64,000 bases of DNA from Rhizobium sp. SL86 (GCF_026672545.1 NZ_JAPPRJ010000002.1:248001-312000); one strand, 5' to 3'; shown: positions 54,248 through 63,903, numbered from the stretch's first letter. Numbers and translations are program-made. Notes: a model not told the origin generated them from the sequence alone.

Positions 54248-55480
54248 ATGACCTTTACCAAGAGCCTTCAAGGCCTTGCGCTGTCCGTTGCGTTCATGTC
54301 GACGGCCGCATTCGCCGGTGAAATCACCATCAATTCCGATCATTCCGATCCCGTGCCGAAAAAGGCGATGGAGGAGCTGATCGCCGACTTCCAGAAGGCC
54401 AATCCCGATATCAAGGTGAAGTGGAACAACTTCGACCATGAGGGCTACAAATCTGCCATCCGCAACTTCCTGACCGCGGATGCGCCGGATGTCGCTGCCT
54501 GGTATGCGGGCAACCGTATGGAGCCCTTCGTCAAGGCCGGACTGTTTGCCGACGTCAGCGATGTCTGGAAAGCCAACGGGCTGAATGACCAGCTGAAGTC
54601 TGCTTCGTCTTCGATGACCATTGATGGCAAGCAGTGGGGCGTTCCCTACACCTACTATCAGTGGGGCATCTATTACCGCAAAGACATCTTCGCCGAGAAG
54701 GGCATTACGCCGCCGAAGACCTGGGCCGAACTTCTGGCCGCCTGCGAAAAGCTGAAGGCTGCCGGCATTACGCCCTTCACCATTGGCACCAAGGCTCTGT
54801 GGCCGACGGGCGGCTGGTTCGACTATCTCAACCTGCGCGTCAACGGCTACGAGTTCCACATGGAGCTCACCTCCGGCAAGGTTCCCTACACCGACCCGCG
54901 CGTCAAGGCGGTCTTCGAGAAGTGGGGCGAACTGGTGAAGCCCGGGTACTTCATTGCCAACCATGCCGCCATCGACTGGCAGGATGCCGTGCCGCAGATG
55001 GTGCAGGGCAAGGCCGCGATGTACCTGATGGGCAATTTTGCCGTGGCCACCATGAAGGACGGCGGCCTGAAGGAAGACCAGATCGGCTTCCTGCAGTTCC
55101 CGCAGATCACGCCCAACCTGCCGATGGCGGAAGAAGCGCCGACCGACACCTTCCACATTCCCGCCGGTGCGAAGAACAAGGAAGATGCCAAGAAATTCCT
55201 CGCCTATGTCGCCTCGCCCGAAGCGCAGTCGAAGATGAATGCGACGCTCGGCCAGCTTCCGGTCAACAACAAGGCCGAAAAGCCGCAGGATGCGTTCCTG
55301 AAGCAGGGTTTCGAGATGCTGTCCGGTGCCTATGCGCTGGCGCAATTCTATGACCGCGACGCCAATGCCGAAATGGCAAAGGCCGGCATGGAAGGCTTCC
55401 AGGAATTCATGGTAAAGCCGGACAAGGCTGACGCGATCCTCGCCCGTATCGAGAAAGTCCGCCAGCGCGTCTACAAATAA
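54248..55480 (+). CDS. Galactoside ABC substrate-binding protein (LacE-like)
   Basis: A 410-residue periplasmic binding protein with signal peptide MTFTKSLQGLALSVAFMSTA and cleavage after AFA (about residue 23). The mature N-terminus is GEITINSDHSDPVPKKAMEEL; YTYYQWGIYYRKDIFAEKGITPPKTW is a family 1 landmark. GGGAGG lies before ATG 54248. Operon content (two permeases, GH36, ATPase, GH42) resembles the lacEFGZK lactose operon of Agrobacterium radiobacter with an added alpha-galactosidase. Ligand may be lactose, melibiose or raffinose-type sugars. Confidence 0.87.
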   Translation: MTFTKSLQGLALSVAFMSTAAFAGEITINSDHSDPVPKKAMEELIADFQKANPDIKVKWNNFDHEGYKSAIRNFLTADAPDVAAWYAGNRMEPFVKAGLFADVSDVWKANGLNDQLKSASSSMTIDGKQWGVPYTYYQWGIYYRKDIFAEKGITPPKTWAELLAACEKLKAAGITPFTIGTKALWPTGGWFDYLNLRVNGYEFHMELTSGKVPYTDPRVKAVFEKWGELVKPGYFIANHAAIDWQDAVPQMVQGKAAMYLMGNFAVATMKDGGLKEDQIGFLQFPQITPNLPMAEEAPTDTFHIPAGAKNKEDAKKFLAYVASPEAQSKMNATLGQLPVNNKAEKPQDAFLKQGFEMLSGAYALAQFYDRDANAEMAKAGMEGFQEFMVKPDKADAILARIEKVRQRVYK

Positions 55481-55492
55481 GAAATCCTCCCG

Positions 55493-55537
55493 GCGCCGGG
55501 TGCCACACCCTCCCAAAAGGAGGATGGTACCCGGTGC
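55493..55537 (+). terminator. Large intercistronic hairpin after the binding-protein gene
   Basis: The outer stem pairs CCGGGT (55496-55501) with ACCCGG (55529-55534); the inner stem pairs CCTCC with GGAGG around a CAAAA loop, with further pairs beyond the outer arms. No T-run. Likely protects the binding-protein mRNA and limits read-through. Confidence 0.6.
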
Positions 55538-55568
55538 TTCTTGTCGTGAAAAATCCCGAGGTGTTGCC

Positions 55569-56477
55569 GTGACCAAGGCCGTCTCTTCCCCGCCGGGCTT
55601 CTGGACGAAAAACCAGCAGAAGCTCGCTCCCTGGCTGTTTCTTGCCCCCGGCTTCCTGATGTTCATCATCTACGTGCTGGTGCCGATCGTCCAATCCATC
55701 TGGATCAGCTTTCACGATTGGGACGGGCTGGGAGAAAAGGTCTGGATCGGTCTTGGCAACTATGTCGAACTTCTGGACGACGATAGCTTCTACACCTCGC
55801 TGAAGAACAACGTCATCTGGCTGGTGCTTTATCTGTTGTCGATTCCGGCCGGGCTCGCGGTTGCGCTCTTCCTCAACCAGACCGTCACCGGCATCCGGCT
55901 CTACAAGTCGCTCTTCTTCTTCCCGTTCGTGATCAGCCAGGTGGTCGTCGGGCTGATGTTCACCTGGTTCTATGCCCCGGATTTCGGCCTGTTCTCGAAG
56001 CTGATCGAATGGTTGACGGGCGAGCAGGTCGCGGTTCTCGCCGACGAACGTTTCGTCACCTATGGCATCATCGCCGCCGGCCTCTGGCCGCAGACGGCCT
56101 ATTGCATGATCCTCTATCTGACCGGTCTCAACAACATCAATCCCGAACAGGTGGAAGCCGCGCGTATGGACGGCGCCAAAGGGATGAAGCTCCTGTGGTT
56201 CGTCATCCTGCCGCAACTGGCGCCCGCCACCTTTATCGCCATGGTCGTGACCGTCATCGGTTCGCTGCGGTCCTTTGATCTCGTCTCGATCATGACGGCC
56301 GGTGGACCTTACGGCTCGAGCCAGGTCCTTTCGTATTTCATGTATGAACAGGCGCTGTCCGAATACGGTTTCCGCATGGGTTATGGCGCGGCCATCGCCG
56401 TGGTGCTGTTCCTCATCATGATGGTCTTCATCACGCTCTTCATCGTGCGCATGCTTTCCCAGGAAAGGAACGCCTGA
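55569..56477 (+). CDS. Galactoside ABC permease (LacF-like)
   Basis: A 302-residue MalF-like membrane protein starting at GTG 55569 (VTKAVSSPPGFWTKNQQKLAPWLFLAPGF). GAGG lies 8 nt upstream; in-frame codons before it fall in the hairpin and are not conserved. The EAA loop is QVEAARMDGAKGMKLLWFVILPQL near 192-215. About six helices. Its stop shares one base with the next permease start. Confidence 0.88.
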   Translation: MTKAVSSPPGFWTKNQQKLAPWLFLAPGFLMFIIYVLVPIVQSIWISFHDWDGLGEKVWIGLGNYVELLDDDSFYTSLKNNVIWLVLYLLSIPAGLAVALFLNQTVTGIRLYKSLFFFPFVISQVVVGLMFTWFYAPDFGLFSKLIEWLTGEQVAVLADERFVTYGIIAAGLWPQTAYCMILYLTGLNNINPEQVEAARMDGAKGMKLLWFVILPQLAPATFIAMVVTVIGSLRSFDLVSIMTAGGPYGSSQVLSYFMYEQALSEYGFRMGYGAAIAVVLFLIMMVFITLFIVRMLSQERNA

Positions 56478-57328
56478 TGTTTCCGACCCCTATCCAGAAG
56501 GCCAGCCCTTTCGTCCAGACGGCCTACAAGATCGTGCTGCCGCTGGCGCTCGTCCTATGGCTTCTGCCGCTGATCGGCGTCGCCATCACCTCGGTGCGTC
56601 CCGCAAGCGATCTTGCAGCTGGCAACTACTTCGGCATTCCCTCAGGCTTTGCGGGCCTCGAGAACTATACGGCCGTGTTCCGCGATTCGCCGATCGGCCT
56701 TTACATCCTGAACTCGTTCAAGGTGACGATCCCGACCGTGATCGGCGCGGTGGCGCTTTCCTGCCTCACCGGTTTTGCGCTGGCCGTCTATCGGTTCAAG
56801 GGTAATCTCCTGCTCTTTTTCATGTTCGTGGCCGGCAACTTCATCCCGTTCCAGATCCTGATGGTCCCGGTGCGGGATATGACGCTGCGTGCCGGGCTTT
56901 ACGATACGACGCTCGGTCTGGTGCTCTTCCATGTCGCCTTCCAGACGGGTTTTTGCACGCTCTTCATGCGCAACTTCATCAAGGGCCTGCCGTTTGCGCT
57001 GATCGAGTCCGCCCGCGTCGAGGGCGTCTCCGAATGGCGGATTTTTCGCTACATTGTGCTGCCCTTGATGCGCCCTGCCATCGCAGCGCTGTCTGTGCTC
57101 GTCTTCACCTTCGTCTGGAATGACTATTTCTGGGCGACGGTGCTGGTTCAGGGCCAGCATGCCATGCCCGTGACCGCCGGGCTTTATTCGCTGAACGGCC
57201 AGTGGGTTGCCGCCTGGCACCTGGTTTCCGCCGGTTCGATTGTCGCGGCCCTGCCGCCGGTCGCCATGTTCTTCCTGATGCAGCGGCATTTCATTGCCGG
57301 CCTGACGCTTGGAGCCACCAAGGGATGA
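56477..57328 (+). CDS. Galactoside ABC permease (LacG-like)
   Basis: A 283-residue MalG-like membrane protein. The EAA loop is LIESARVEGVSEWRIFRYIVLPLM near 175-198, and the C-terminus RHFIAGLTLGATKG is typical. It overlaps the alpha-galactosidase start (ATGA). It forms the channel with the upstream permease. Confidence 0.9.
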   Translation: MFPTPIQKASPFVQTAYKIVLPLALVLWLLPLIGVAITSVRPASDLAAGNYFGIPSGFAGLENYTAVFRDSPIGLYILNSFKVTIPTVIGAVALSCLTGFALAVYRFKGNLLLFFMFVAGNFIPFQILMVPVRDMTLRAGLYDTTLGLVLFHVAFQTGFCTLFMRNFIKGLPFALIESARVEGVSEWRIFRYIVLPLMRPAIAALSVLVFTFVWNDYFWATVLVQGQHAMPVTAGLYSLNGQWVAAWHLVSAGSIVAALPPVAMFFLMQRHFIAGLTLGATKG

Positions 57329-59430
57329 GTGACATTGTAAGTATCGGCTCCGGCGATTTCGCCCTGAGCCTCAGGCTGCCCGAGCTCGGCATGCCGGAAA
57401 TCCTCAGTTTTGGACAGGCCGCCGCCACGGTCGATCCCCTGTTCAATGTCGATCGCTCCAGCCGCGTCAATGGCATGGACATTGCCGTGCCATCGGCCGT
57501 CCTGCTGCCCACCGGCGGCATGGGCTTCTTCGGCTGGCCGGCGATTGCGGGGCATCGGCGTGGCCGTGATTTCGTCGCGCAATTCGGCGGATGGCGCGTC
57601 GAGCGCGACAATGACCACACCATGCTTTCGGCCGCCGATCCCGTGGCAAGGCTGTCGCTGTCGATCACCCTCAAGGCTCATGCGAGCGGCCTGATCTCGA
57701 TGGCAACGACGCTCACCAATGACGGCGATGAGGATTACCAGCTCGATCGGTGCATGGCGGCCACCTTCCTGGCACCCGCCGGGGCCGTAGAGGTCATGAG
57801 CTTCACCGGCATGTGGGGGCGAGAGTTCCAGACCCGGCGCGAGCTGCTGGGCAACGGCATCTGGAGCCAGGAGAGCCGGCGCGGCCGCACCTCGCATGAC
57901 CGTTTTCCGATGCTGTTCGTCGAAGGCGCTGGCCAGCGCTTCGGCGTCACGCTGGGCTTCAGCGGCAACCATCAGATCGTCATCGACCGCACGGATGACG
58001 GTCAGCGGCTGATTCATCTTGGCGAGCTTTTCGAGCCTGGCGAGATGATCCTTGCCCCCGGCGCCCGCTATGAAAGCCCGGTGGCCTATGCCGCCCCGGA
58101 TAGCGCCAGCTTCCAGGCCTTCGTGCGCGATGAACTGCTGACCTGGCCAAACGGGTCGATGAGCCCGAGGCCGGTCACGCTGAACACCTGGGAAGGCAAT
58201 TATTTCGACCACCAGATGGAGTCTCTGAAGGCTCAGGCCACGGCTGCTGCGGAGCTTGGCATCGAGCGCTTCGTGCTCGACGACGGCTGGTTCGGCCGGC
58301 GCGACGACGACACGACGAGCCTTGGCGATTGGGACATCGATCCGCGAAAATATCCCGACGGGCTGAAGCCGCTCGTCGATCACGTGACCGGGCTCGGCAT
58401 GCAGTTCGGCATCTGGTTCGAGCCGGAAATGGTCAATCCCGTCTCCGAGCTTTATAAGGCTCACCCCGATTGGGCTTTGACGATCGAGGGGCGCCCGATC
58501 CTGCAATCGCGTACGCAGCTGGTCCTGGACCTGACGCGGCCCGAGGTTTCCGACTACCTGTTTTCCAAGGTTGACGCGGTGCTTGCCAACCATGCCGTCT
58601 CCTACATCAAGTGGGACATGAACCGCGACCTGACCCATGCGGGCGGTCGCGATGGCAAAGCGAAGTTTGCCGCACAGACCCGTGCGGTCTATGCGCTGAT
58701 GGATCGTGTCCGGGCAGCGCATCCGAGCGTCGAGATCGAAAGCTGCGCTTCCGGCGGTGGCCGCATCGATTACGGCGTGCTGGCGCGGACCCATCGGGTC
58801 TGGACCTCCGATTGCACCGATGCGCTGGAACGGCTGGAGATCCAGCGTGGCGCGTCCCGTTTCGTGCCGCCGGAAATCCTGGGCAGCCATATCTCCGCCT
58901 CGCCGAACCACCAGACCGGCCGCCGGCACACGCTCGCCTTCCGTGCCCTGGTGGCGATGGCCTACCATCTCGGCGTCGAGCTTAACCCGCTGGAGCTCAC
59001 GGGCGACGAACGCGACGAGCTCAAGGTCTACGTCGAGACCTACAAGCGACTGCGTGGCCTTCTCCACGCGCCGGGCGCGAATTTCCAGATGGAACCGATC
59101 GATGGCCGCTACGTCTGGGGTGCCGCCAGCGCCGACAAGATCGTGCTGATCGTCGCGCAGGGCCCGCAGATGGTGGGCGAGCAGCCCGCGCCGTTGAAGC
59201 TGCCGGCTGCCATTGCTGGCTTTGGCGGGCAGTGGACGATCACAAATGTTCTGCCGGTCACGCCGGAGTTCATCCGCATCTCGGAAGGTCAGACGCGGCT
59301 TTTGTCAGGCGCGGTTGCCTTCAATCTGGAAAGCGCCGGCGTTGTGGGCCTGCCGCTGCCGATGCTGCGGCCGGAAAGCGCCATGCTGCTCGAACTCATT
59401 CCTTCAAAGGGGGGCAACACCCATGGCTGA
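57325..59430 (+). CDS. GH36 alpha-galactosidase
   Basis: A 701-residue family 36 enzyme, close to the usual 700-730. The N-terminal beta-sandwich is followed by a TIM barrel: RFVLDDGWFGRRDDD near 313-327, the nucleophile Asp431 in YIKWDMNRDLTHAG, and SDCTDALER (495-503) holding the acid/base Asp. The usual SDNTD reads SDCTD here. No signal peptide, so it splits imported alpha-galactosides such as melibiose or raffinose in the cytoplasm. It starts inside the permease stop and overlaps the ATPase gene by 8 nt. Confidence 0.93.
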   Translation: MSDIVSIGSGDFALSLRLPELGMPEILSFGQAAATVDPLFNVDRSSRVNGMDIAVPSAVLLPTGGMGFFGWPAIAGHRRGRDFVAQFGGWRVERDNDHTMLSAADPVARLSLSITLKAHASGLISMATTLTNDGDEDYQLDRCMAATFLAPAGAVEVMSFTGMWGREFQTRRELLGNGIWSQESRRGRTSHDRFPMLFVEGAGQRFGVTLGFSGNHQIVIDRTDDGQRLIHLGELFEPGEMILAPGARYESPVAYAAPDSASFQAFVRDELLTWPNGSMSPRPVTLNTWEGNYFDHQMESLKAQATAAAELGIERFVLDDGWFGRRDDDTTSLGDWDIDPRKYPDGLKPLVDHVTGLGMQFGIWFEPEMVNPVSELYKAHPDWALTIEGRPILQSRTQLVLDLTRPEVSDYLFSKVDAVLANHAVSYIKWDMNRDLTHAGGRDGKAKFAAQTRAVYALMDRVRAAHPSVEIESCASGGGRIDYGVLARTHRVWTSDCTDALERLEIQRGASRFVPPEILGSHISASPNHQTGRRHTLAFRALVAMAYHLGVELNPLELTGDERDELKVYVETYKRLRGLLHAPGANFQMEPIDGRYVWGAASADKIVLIVAQGPQMVGEQPAPLKLPAAIAGFGGQWTITNVLPVTPEFIRISEGQTRLLSGAVAFNLESAGVVGLPLPMLRPESAMLLELIPSKGGNTHG

Positions 59431-60517
59431 TGTCAGCCTTCGCAAAGTCAAAAAACAGTTCGGTGCGCTCGATGTCATCAAGGGCGTCGATCTTGACGTG
59501 CAAGACGGGGAATTCTGCGTTTTCGTCGGCCCGTCCGGCTGCGGAAAATCGACGCTGCTGCGCATGATTGCGGGCCTTGAGGAGATCACCTCGGGCGAAC
59601 TTTCGATCGGTGGGCGCGACATGACGAAGGTCGGTCCGTCGGAGCGCGGTGTCGCGATGGTCTTCCAGTCCTACGCGCTTTATCCGCACATGACGGTCGC
59701 CGAAAACATCGGCTTTGGCCTCAAAATGACCGGCCATTCAAAGGAGCTGATTGCTGAACGCACGGCCCGCGCCGCCAAGATGCTGCAGCTTGATGCGCTG
59801 CTCAAGCGCAAGCCCGGCCAGTTGTCCGGCGGTCAGCGTCAGCGCGTCGCCATCGGTCGCGCCATCGTGCGCAATCCGGAAGTGTTCCTGTTTGACGAGC
59901 CGCTGTCGAACCTTGATGCGGCCCTGCGCGTTCAGATGCGCACGGAGCTTTCCAAGCTGCACCAGGACCTGAAGGCAACGATGATCTATGTGACCCATGA
60001 CCAGGTCGAAGCCATGACCATGGCCGACAAGATCGTCGTGCTGTCGGCCGGCAGGATCGAACAGGTCGGCTCGCCACTCGAACTCTACCACCGGCCGAAC
60101 AACCTCTTCGTGGCGGGGTTCATCGGTTCGCCGAAGATGAACTTCCTGAAGGTGACGGTTGCGGCCGGGGCGGGTGGTTCGTTGAACATCGCCCTGCCTG
60201 GTGCCGCACTCCAGCTGCCGAGCCACGGCGTGTCTGTCGAGGGCGGTGAAATGACGCTGGGCCTGCGCCCCGAGCATATCGACGCGACCGGCAAGGGTGA
60301 TGTCGTCATCGAGGCAACGGTGAAGCTTGCCGAATATCTCGGTTCGGAGACGCTCTTCTTTGTGACGCTGAGCGATGGTTCTGAACTGGCGGTCAAGGCC
60401 GATGGTCTCGCGCGCGAAAAGCCGGGTGAGACGATCCGGCTCGGAATCAATGCGAAGGCCTGTCATCTGTTCGATGCGAACGGGCTTGCCGTCATCAATG
60501 GGGATCTGACACGATAA
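59423..60517 (+). CDS. Galactoside ABC ATPase (LacK/MsmK-like)
   Basis: A 364-residue MalK-type ATPase with canonical motifs: Walker A GPSGCGKST near 37-45, signature LSGGQRQR near 134-141, Walker B LFDEPLSNLDAAL, H-loop VTHDQVEAMTMAD, and a TOBE domain. It overlaps the end of the GH36 gene, and its stop shares a base with the GH42 start. It energises the two LacFG-like permeases. Confidence 0.92.
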   Translation: MADVSLRKVKKQFGALDVIKGVDLDVQDGEFCVFVGPSGCGKSTLLRMIAGLEEITSGELSIGGRDMTKVGPSERGVAMVFQSYALYPHMTVAENIGFGLKMTGHSKELIAERTARAAKMLQLDALLKRKPGQLSGGQRQRVAIGRAIVRNPEVFLFDEPLSNLDAALRVQMRTELSKLHQDLKATMIYVTHDQVEAMTMADKIVVLSAGRIEQVGSPLELYHRPNNLFVAGFIGSPKMNFLKVTVAAGAGGSLNIALPGAALQLPSHGVSVEGGEMTLGLRPEHIDATGKGDVVIEATVKLAEYLGSETLFFVTLSDGSELAVKADGLAREKPGETIRLGINAKACHLFDANGLAVINGDLTR

Positions 60518-62451
60518 TGCTGGGCGTTTGTTATTACCCGGAACACTGGGACGAAAGCCGCTGGGAAACCGATGCGCGGCGCATGGTTGAACTCGGGATC
60601 TCCTTCGTTCGGATCGGCGAATTCGCCTGGTCGCGGATTGAACCCGCCCGTGACCGTTTCGAATTCGCCTGGCTTGACCGGGCGATGGATATCCTCGCCA
60701 AGGCGGGGCTGAAGATCGTGCTCGGCACGCCGACGGCAACGCCGCCGAAATGGCTGGTGGATGAATGCCCGGACATCATTCCCTATGACAAGGACGGCAA
60801 ACCGCGTGGCTTCGGCTCTCGCCGCCACTACACCTTTTCCTCCGAGACGTGGTGGAAGGAGAGCGCCCGTATCGTCGAGATCGTCGCGAAACGTTACGGC
60901 GAGCATCCGGGTCTTGCCGGCTGGCAGACGGATAACGAATATGGCTGCCACGACACCACGATATCCTGGGGTCCGGAGGACCTGAAGAGCTTCAAGCGCT
61001 GGCTGCGCCTGCGCTACCAGTCCGTTGACCAGCTGAACGAGGCCTGGGGCACGGTCTTCTGGTCCATGGAATTGAACGGCTTCGATGAGGTGGTCCTGCC
61101 CAACCTGACCGTAACGGAACCCAATCCGGCTACACGTCTGGATTTCTGGCGCTTTCATTCGGATCAGGTGGCAGCTTATGACCGGATGCAGTGCGACATC
61201 ATCCGCAAACATTCGCCGGACCGCTGGATCACCCATAACTTCATGGGTTTCATCCTCGATTTCGATCACTTCAAGGTCGGCGACAATCTCGATCTCGCCT
61301 CCTGGGACAGCTACCCGATCGGTTTTGTCGAGAAGTTCCCGTTCTCGGAGGCTGAACGCAACCGCTGGGCCGAGACCTCGCATCCGGACATCGCCCCCTT
61401 CCATCACGATCTCTACCGCGCTGTCGGCAAGGGCCGGTTCTGGGTCATGGAGCAGCAGCCGGGGCCGGTGAACTGGGCTCCCTGGAACCCGGTGCCGAAA
61501 CCCGGCATGGTGCGGCTGTGGACCTGGGAGGCGCTGGCGCATGGCGCGGAAGTGGTCAGCTATTTCCGCTGGCGCCAAGCAACCTTCGCGCAGGAGCAGA
61601 TGCATGCCGGCCTCAACCTCGCCGGTCTCGACGAATGGTCACCGGGCGGGTTGGAAGCCCGTCAGGTGGCAAAGGAACTGGCCGCGCTCGGCGCCCTGCC
61701 GGAGACGGACCGCGCGCCGGTCGCGCTGGTGTTCGATTACCAGAGCTACTGGACAACGATGATCCAGCCGCAGGGTCGTGACTTCCGTTACGAGGAACTC
61801 TGCTTCCGCTGGTATGAGGCGCTGCGTCGCCTTGGCCTGAACGTCGATTTCGTGCGCCCCGGCGCGAGCCTTGACGGCTATCCGCTTGTCGTCGTGCCCT
61901 GCATGACGGAAGTGGACGAGGCCACCCGTGCAGCGCTGGAGACGGCAAGTGGCACCGTTTTGATCGGCGCGCGCAGCGGCTCACGCGACCGCAACTTCCG
62001 TTTCCCGGAAAACTTGCCGCCCGGCCCACTTGCCGATCTCACCGGCAATCGCGTCATCCAGGTGGCAACCCTGCGCCCGGGCCTGTCTGATCCGGTTAGT
62101 GGCGCGGTATCGGGCGCCGGCATCCGCTGGCGCGAATGCCTCGAGGCCTCGGGAAGTGTGCTGGCCACCTTCGAAAACGGCAGCGCGGCTCTGACGGAAA
62201 AGGGAAGGGTGCTCTACCTCGCCTGCTGGGCGAATGAAGCGCTGCTTTCGGACGTCCTGAGCCTTGCGGCGCAGAAGGCCGGTCTGACCACGCTGACTGT
62301 GCCGGATTTCATCCGCATCCGCCGGCGCGGAAACCTGGTTTTCGCCTTCAACTATGGCACACAGGCCTGGACCCTGCCCGAAGGCGCCGTTCCGGTTCTG
62401 GGCGAGACGGTTCTTCAGCCACAGGCGGTTGCTGCCTGGCGGGTTGCATAA
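60517..62451 (+). CDS. GH42 beta-galactosidase
   Basis: A 644-residue family 42 enzyme. The N-terminus LGVCYYPEHWDESRWETDARRM is diagnostic. Catalytic residues are Glu141 in QTDNEYGCHD (acid/base) and Glu312 in VMEQQPGPVNW (nucleophile). A trimerisation domain (LVFDYQSYW onward) and a C-terminal beta domain follow. No signal peptide, so it acts in the cytoplasm on imported beta-galactosides such as lactose. It ends the operon and is followed by a very strong terminator. GH42 LacZ is known from Agrobacterium lac operons. Confidence 0.94.
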   Translation: MLGVCYYPEHWDESRWETDARRMVELGISFVRIGEFAWSRIEPARDRFEFAWLDRAMDILAKAGLKIVLGTPTATPPKWLVDECPDIIPYDKDGKPRGFGSRRHYTFSSETWWKESARIVEIVAKRYGEHPGLAGWQTDNEYGCHDTTISWGPEDLKSFKRWLRLRYQSVDQLNEAWGTVFWSMELNGFDEVVLPNLTVTEPNPATRLDFWRFHSDQVAAYDRMQCDIIRKHSPDRWITHNFMGFILDFDHFKVGDNLDLASWDSYPIGFVEKFPFSEAERNRWAETSHPDIAPFHHDLYRAVGKGRFWVMEQQPGPVNWAPWNPVPKPGMVRLWTWEALAHGAEVVSYFRWRQATFAQEQMHAGLNLAGLDEWSPGGLEARQVAKELAALGALPETDRAPVALVFDYQSYWTTMIQPQGRDFRYEELCFRWYEALRRLGLNVDFVRPGASLDGYPLVVVPCMTEVDEATRAALETASGTVLIGARSGSRDRNFRFPENLPPGPLADLTGNRVIQVATLRPGLSDPVSGAVSGAGIRWRECLEASGSVLATFENGSAALTEKGRVLYLACWANEALLSDVLSLAAQKAGLTTLTVPDFIRIRRRGNLVFAFNYGTQAWTLPEGAVPVLGETVLQPQAVAAWRVA

Positions 62452-62467
62452 GACAGAGATCCGTTCC

Positions 62468-62532
62468 GCGCGGCCTCTCTTTGGTCGGACGTTTCCACCG
62501 TCCGACCAAAGAGAGGCCGCGCCCTACTTTTT
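62468..62532 (+). terminator. Terminator with a 23-bp perfect stem
   Basis: The arms 62468-62490 and 62500-62522 are perfect reverse complements (23 bp, starting GCGCGGCCTCTC), with a 9-nt loop GTTTCCACC. A T-run lies at 62528-62532. It ends the galactoside operon. The stem is far longer than most intrinsic terminators. Confidence 0.85.
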
Positions 62533-62633
62533 CCAATAAGGCGCACCGGTTGTGACGGGATTGGCCTTTCGCCTGATCGTGATATGATCGATCCCGTGTG
62601 GTCGAGCACACCCCTTGAGACGGTGGGAACATC

Positions 62634-62978
62634 ATGATCGACGAAATCGCCAAGGTCTCGCCCGTGTCAGGAACGGGAGCCACCAGGAAGGACTGGAGCA
62701 CATCGATCGAATCCGAACCGGACCGCGCTTGGGTGGCGGAACGGCAGGATCAGATCACGGGCGACCTCCAGAGGCTGAACGAGAGACTGGCGGAAGAGCG
62801 CCAAGGCGAGGTCGATGAGGAGCGTCCCGCCGGGCACGGGGCAGATCGTCGTGGGCAGTCGGAAGATCCGGACGAGGCTGCGGAGAGCGAGCCACGATTG
62901 TCCGGCGAAAGCCTCTGCATCGGCGAGGGCAATCTGGAGGAAGACGTCCCCTTCGGACAGCATGTGGGTTTTGTCTAA
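62634..62978 (+). CDS. Doubtful small hypothetical protein
   Basis: A 114-codon ORF, MIDEIAKVSPVSGTGATRKD onward, hydrophilic and very rich in Glu, Asp and Arg, with a helical stretch RLNERLAEERQGEVDEE. GGTGGG precedes the ATG by about 6 nt. I recognise no family. The acidic composition of the second half (GADRRGQSEDPDEAAESEP) is also what a noncoding frame in this base composition gives, so the C-terminal half or the whole ORF may be spurious. The 148 bp after it contain no clear gene. Confidence 0.35.
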   Translation: MIDEIAKVSPVSGTGATRKDWSTSIESEPDRAWVAERQDQITGDLQRLNERLAEERQGEVDEERPAGHGADRRGQSEDPDEAAESEPRLSGESLCIGEGNLEEDVPFGQHVGFV

Positions 62979-63126
62979 GGCTGAATGCTCGCCGAAATGC
63001 CTGCCCCACCGAACATGACCTGGACACTCTTCGCGCGATCGTCATGCGGCGTTGTGGGTCTTGACGATGATGCCGTTGGCGTGACCGAAGGCCACCGCGG
63101 CGACCTAGGACGGAGTCCAGGCGGTC

Positions 63127-63849
63127 TCAGGATGCCGGCTGTATAGTGTTGTTGGCTTCTGTCGACTCGAGATCGGTGCGGATGAACGCGGCCGTTTGTT
63201 CGTAATGAAGCTGAAGCAGGCGAACAGCCTCTTCGATGTTGCGATCCATCACCGCCTTCAGGATATCGCCGTGTTCCTGGTTGACCTTGCGTACGCGAAA
63301 CGCCTTGCGGCTGGAGAGCGCCCGGTAGCGGTTCAGTCTGTCCGCCAACTGTTCGCAGAAACCGATCAGGGGGCGTGAGCCGCAGCCGTCGATCAGTTTG
63401 GCGTGAAACGCCCGGTGCAGCCGTTCCCACTCCGGATTGCTTTCGAAACGCTCAGGGTTCAAGGATCGCGGAGCGCGCTCCAGGCGATGGTGCGCAACCA
63501 GCAGGGCCTCCTCCCAGGCAGCATTGGCATTCGACATGGATTCGCGAAGCGCCAAACCCTCGACCCAGCAGCGCGTCTTCGTCAGTTCTCCCAATTCTTC
63601 AAGGCTGATCGGTTTGACGAAAAAACCGCGCTGCTCCTTGCCGATGACCAGATCTTCCGTCGTCAGGCGATTCAATGCCTCGCGCAGCGGCGTCTGGCCC
63701 GCCTCGTAGTGTTCCATCAGGAAACGCAGCTGCAGCTTCCGGCCGGGCTCCAGCGCCGCCGAGAGAATGTCGTCCTTCAGGCGTTCGTAAACGCTGGTTG
63801 CCCGCGTGGCGGGGCTGTCGGCCGCTCTGCTCGGCATGTCGATCATCAT
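63127..63849 (-). CDS. GntR-family (FCD) transcriptional regulator
   Basis: A 240-residue regulator. The winged helix spans SVYERLKDDILSAALEPGRKL to PLREALNRLTTEDLVIGKEQRGFFVKPI, about residues 19-80. The FCD ligand domain follows, with metal-type residues in RLHRAFHAKLIDGCGSRPL and a His-rich VNQEHGDILKAVMDRN. Start 63849 (MMIDMPSRAAD) has a purine-rich GGTGGAA upstream; a longer form from 63903 or 63879 is possible. It is divergent from the gene that begins at 63972 and probably controls it. Confidence 0.85.
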   Translation of the reverse strand: MMIDMPSRAADSPATRATSVYERLKDDILSAALEPGRKLQLRFLMEHYEAGQTPLREALNRLTTEDLVIGKEQRGFFVKPISLEELGELTKTRCWVEGLALRESMSNANAAWEEALLVAHHRLERAPRSLNPERFESNPEWERLHRAFHAKLIDGCGSRPLIGFCEQLADRLNRYRALSSRKAFRVRKVNQEHGDILKAVMDRNIEEAVRLLQLHYEQTAAFIRTDLESTEANNTIQPAS

Positions 63850-63903
63850 GTGGTTCCACCGCTTCCTTTTCGATTTCATATACAGCAGCGCGCGCCAAAG
63901 CAA

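Noticed and set aside
62979..63126. Possible transposase or gene remnant between the small ORF and the GntR gene
   Set aside because: Short translated stretches on the minus strand (for example VAAVAFGHANGIIVKTHNAA) look gene-like, but no terminal repeats or recognisable transposase motif were found.
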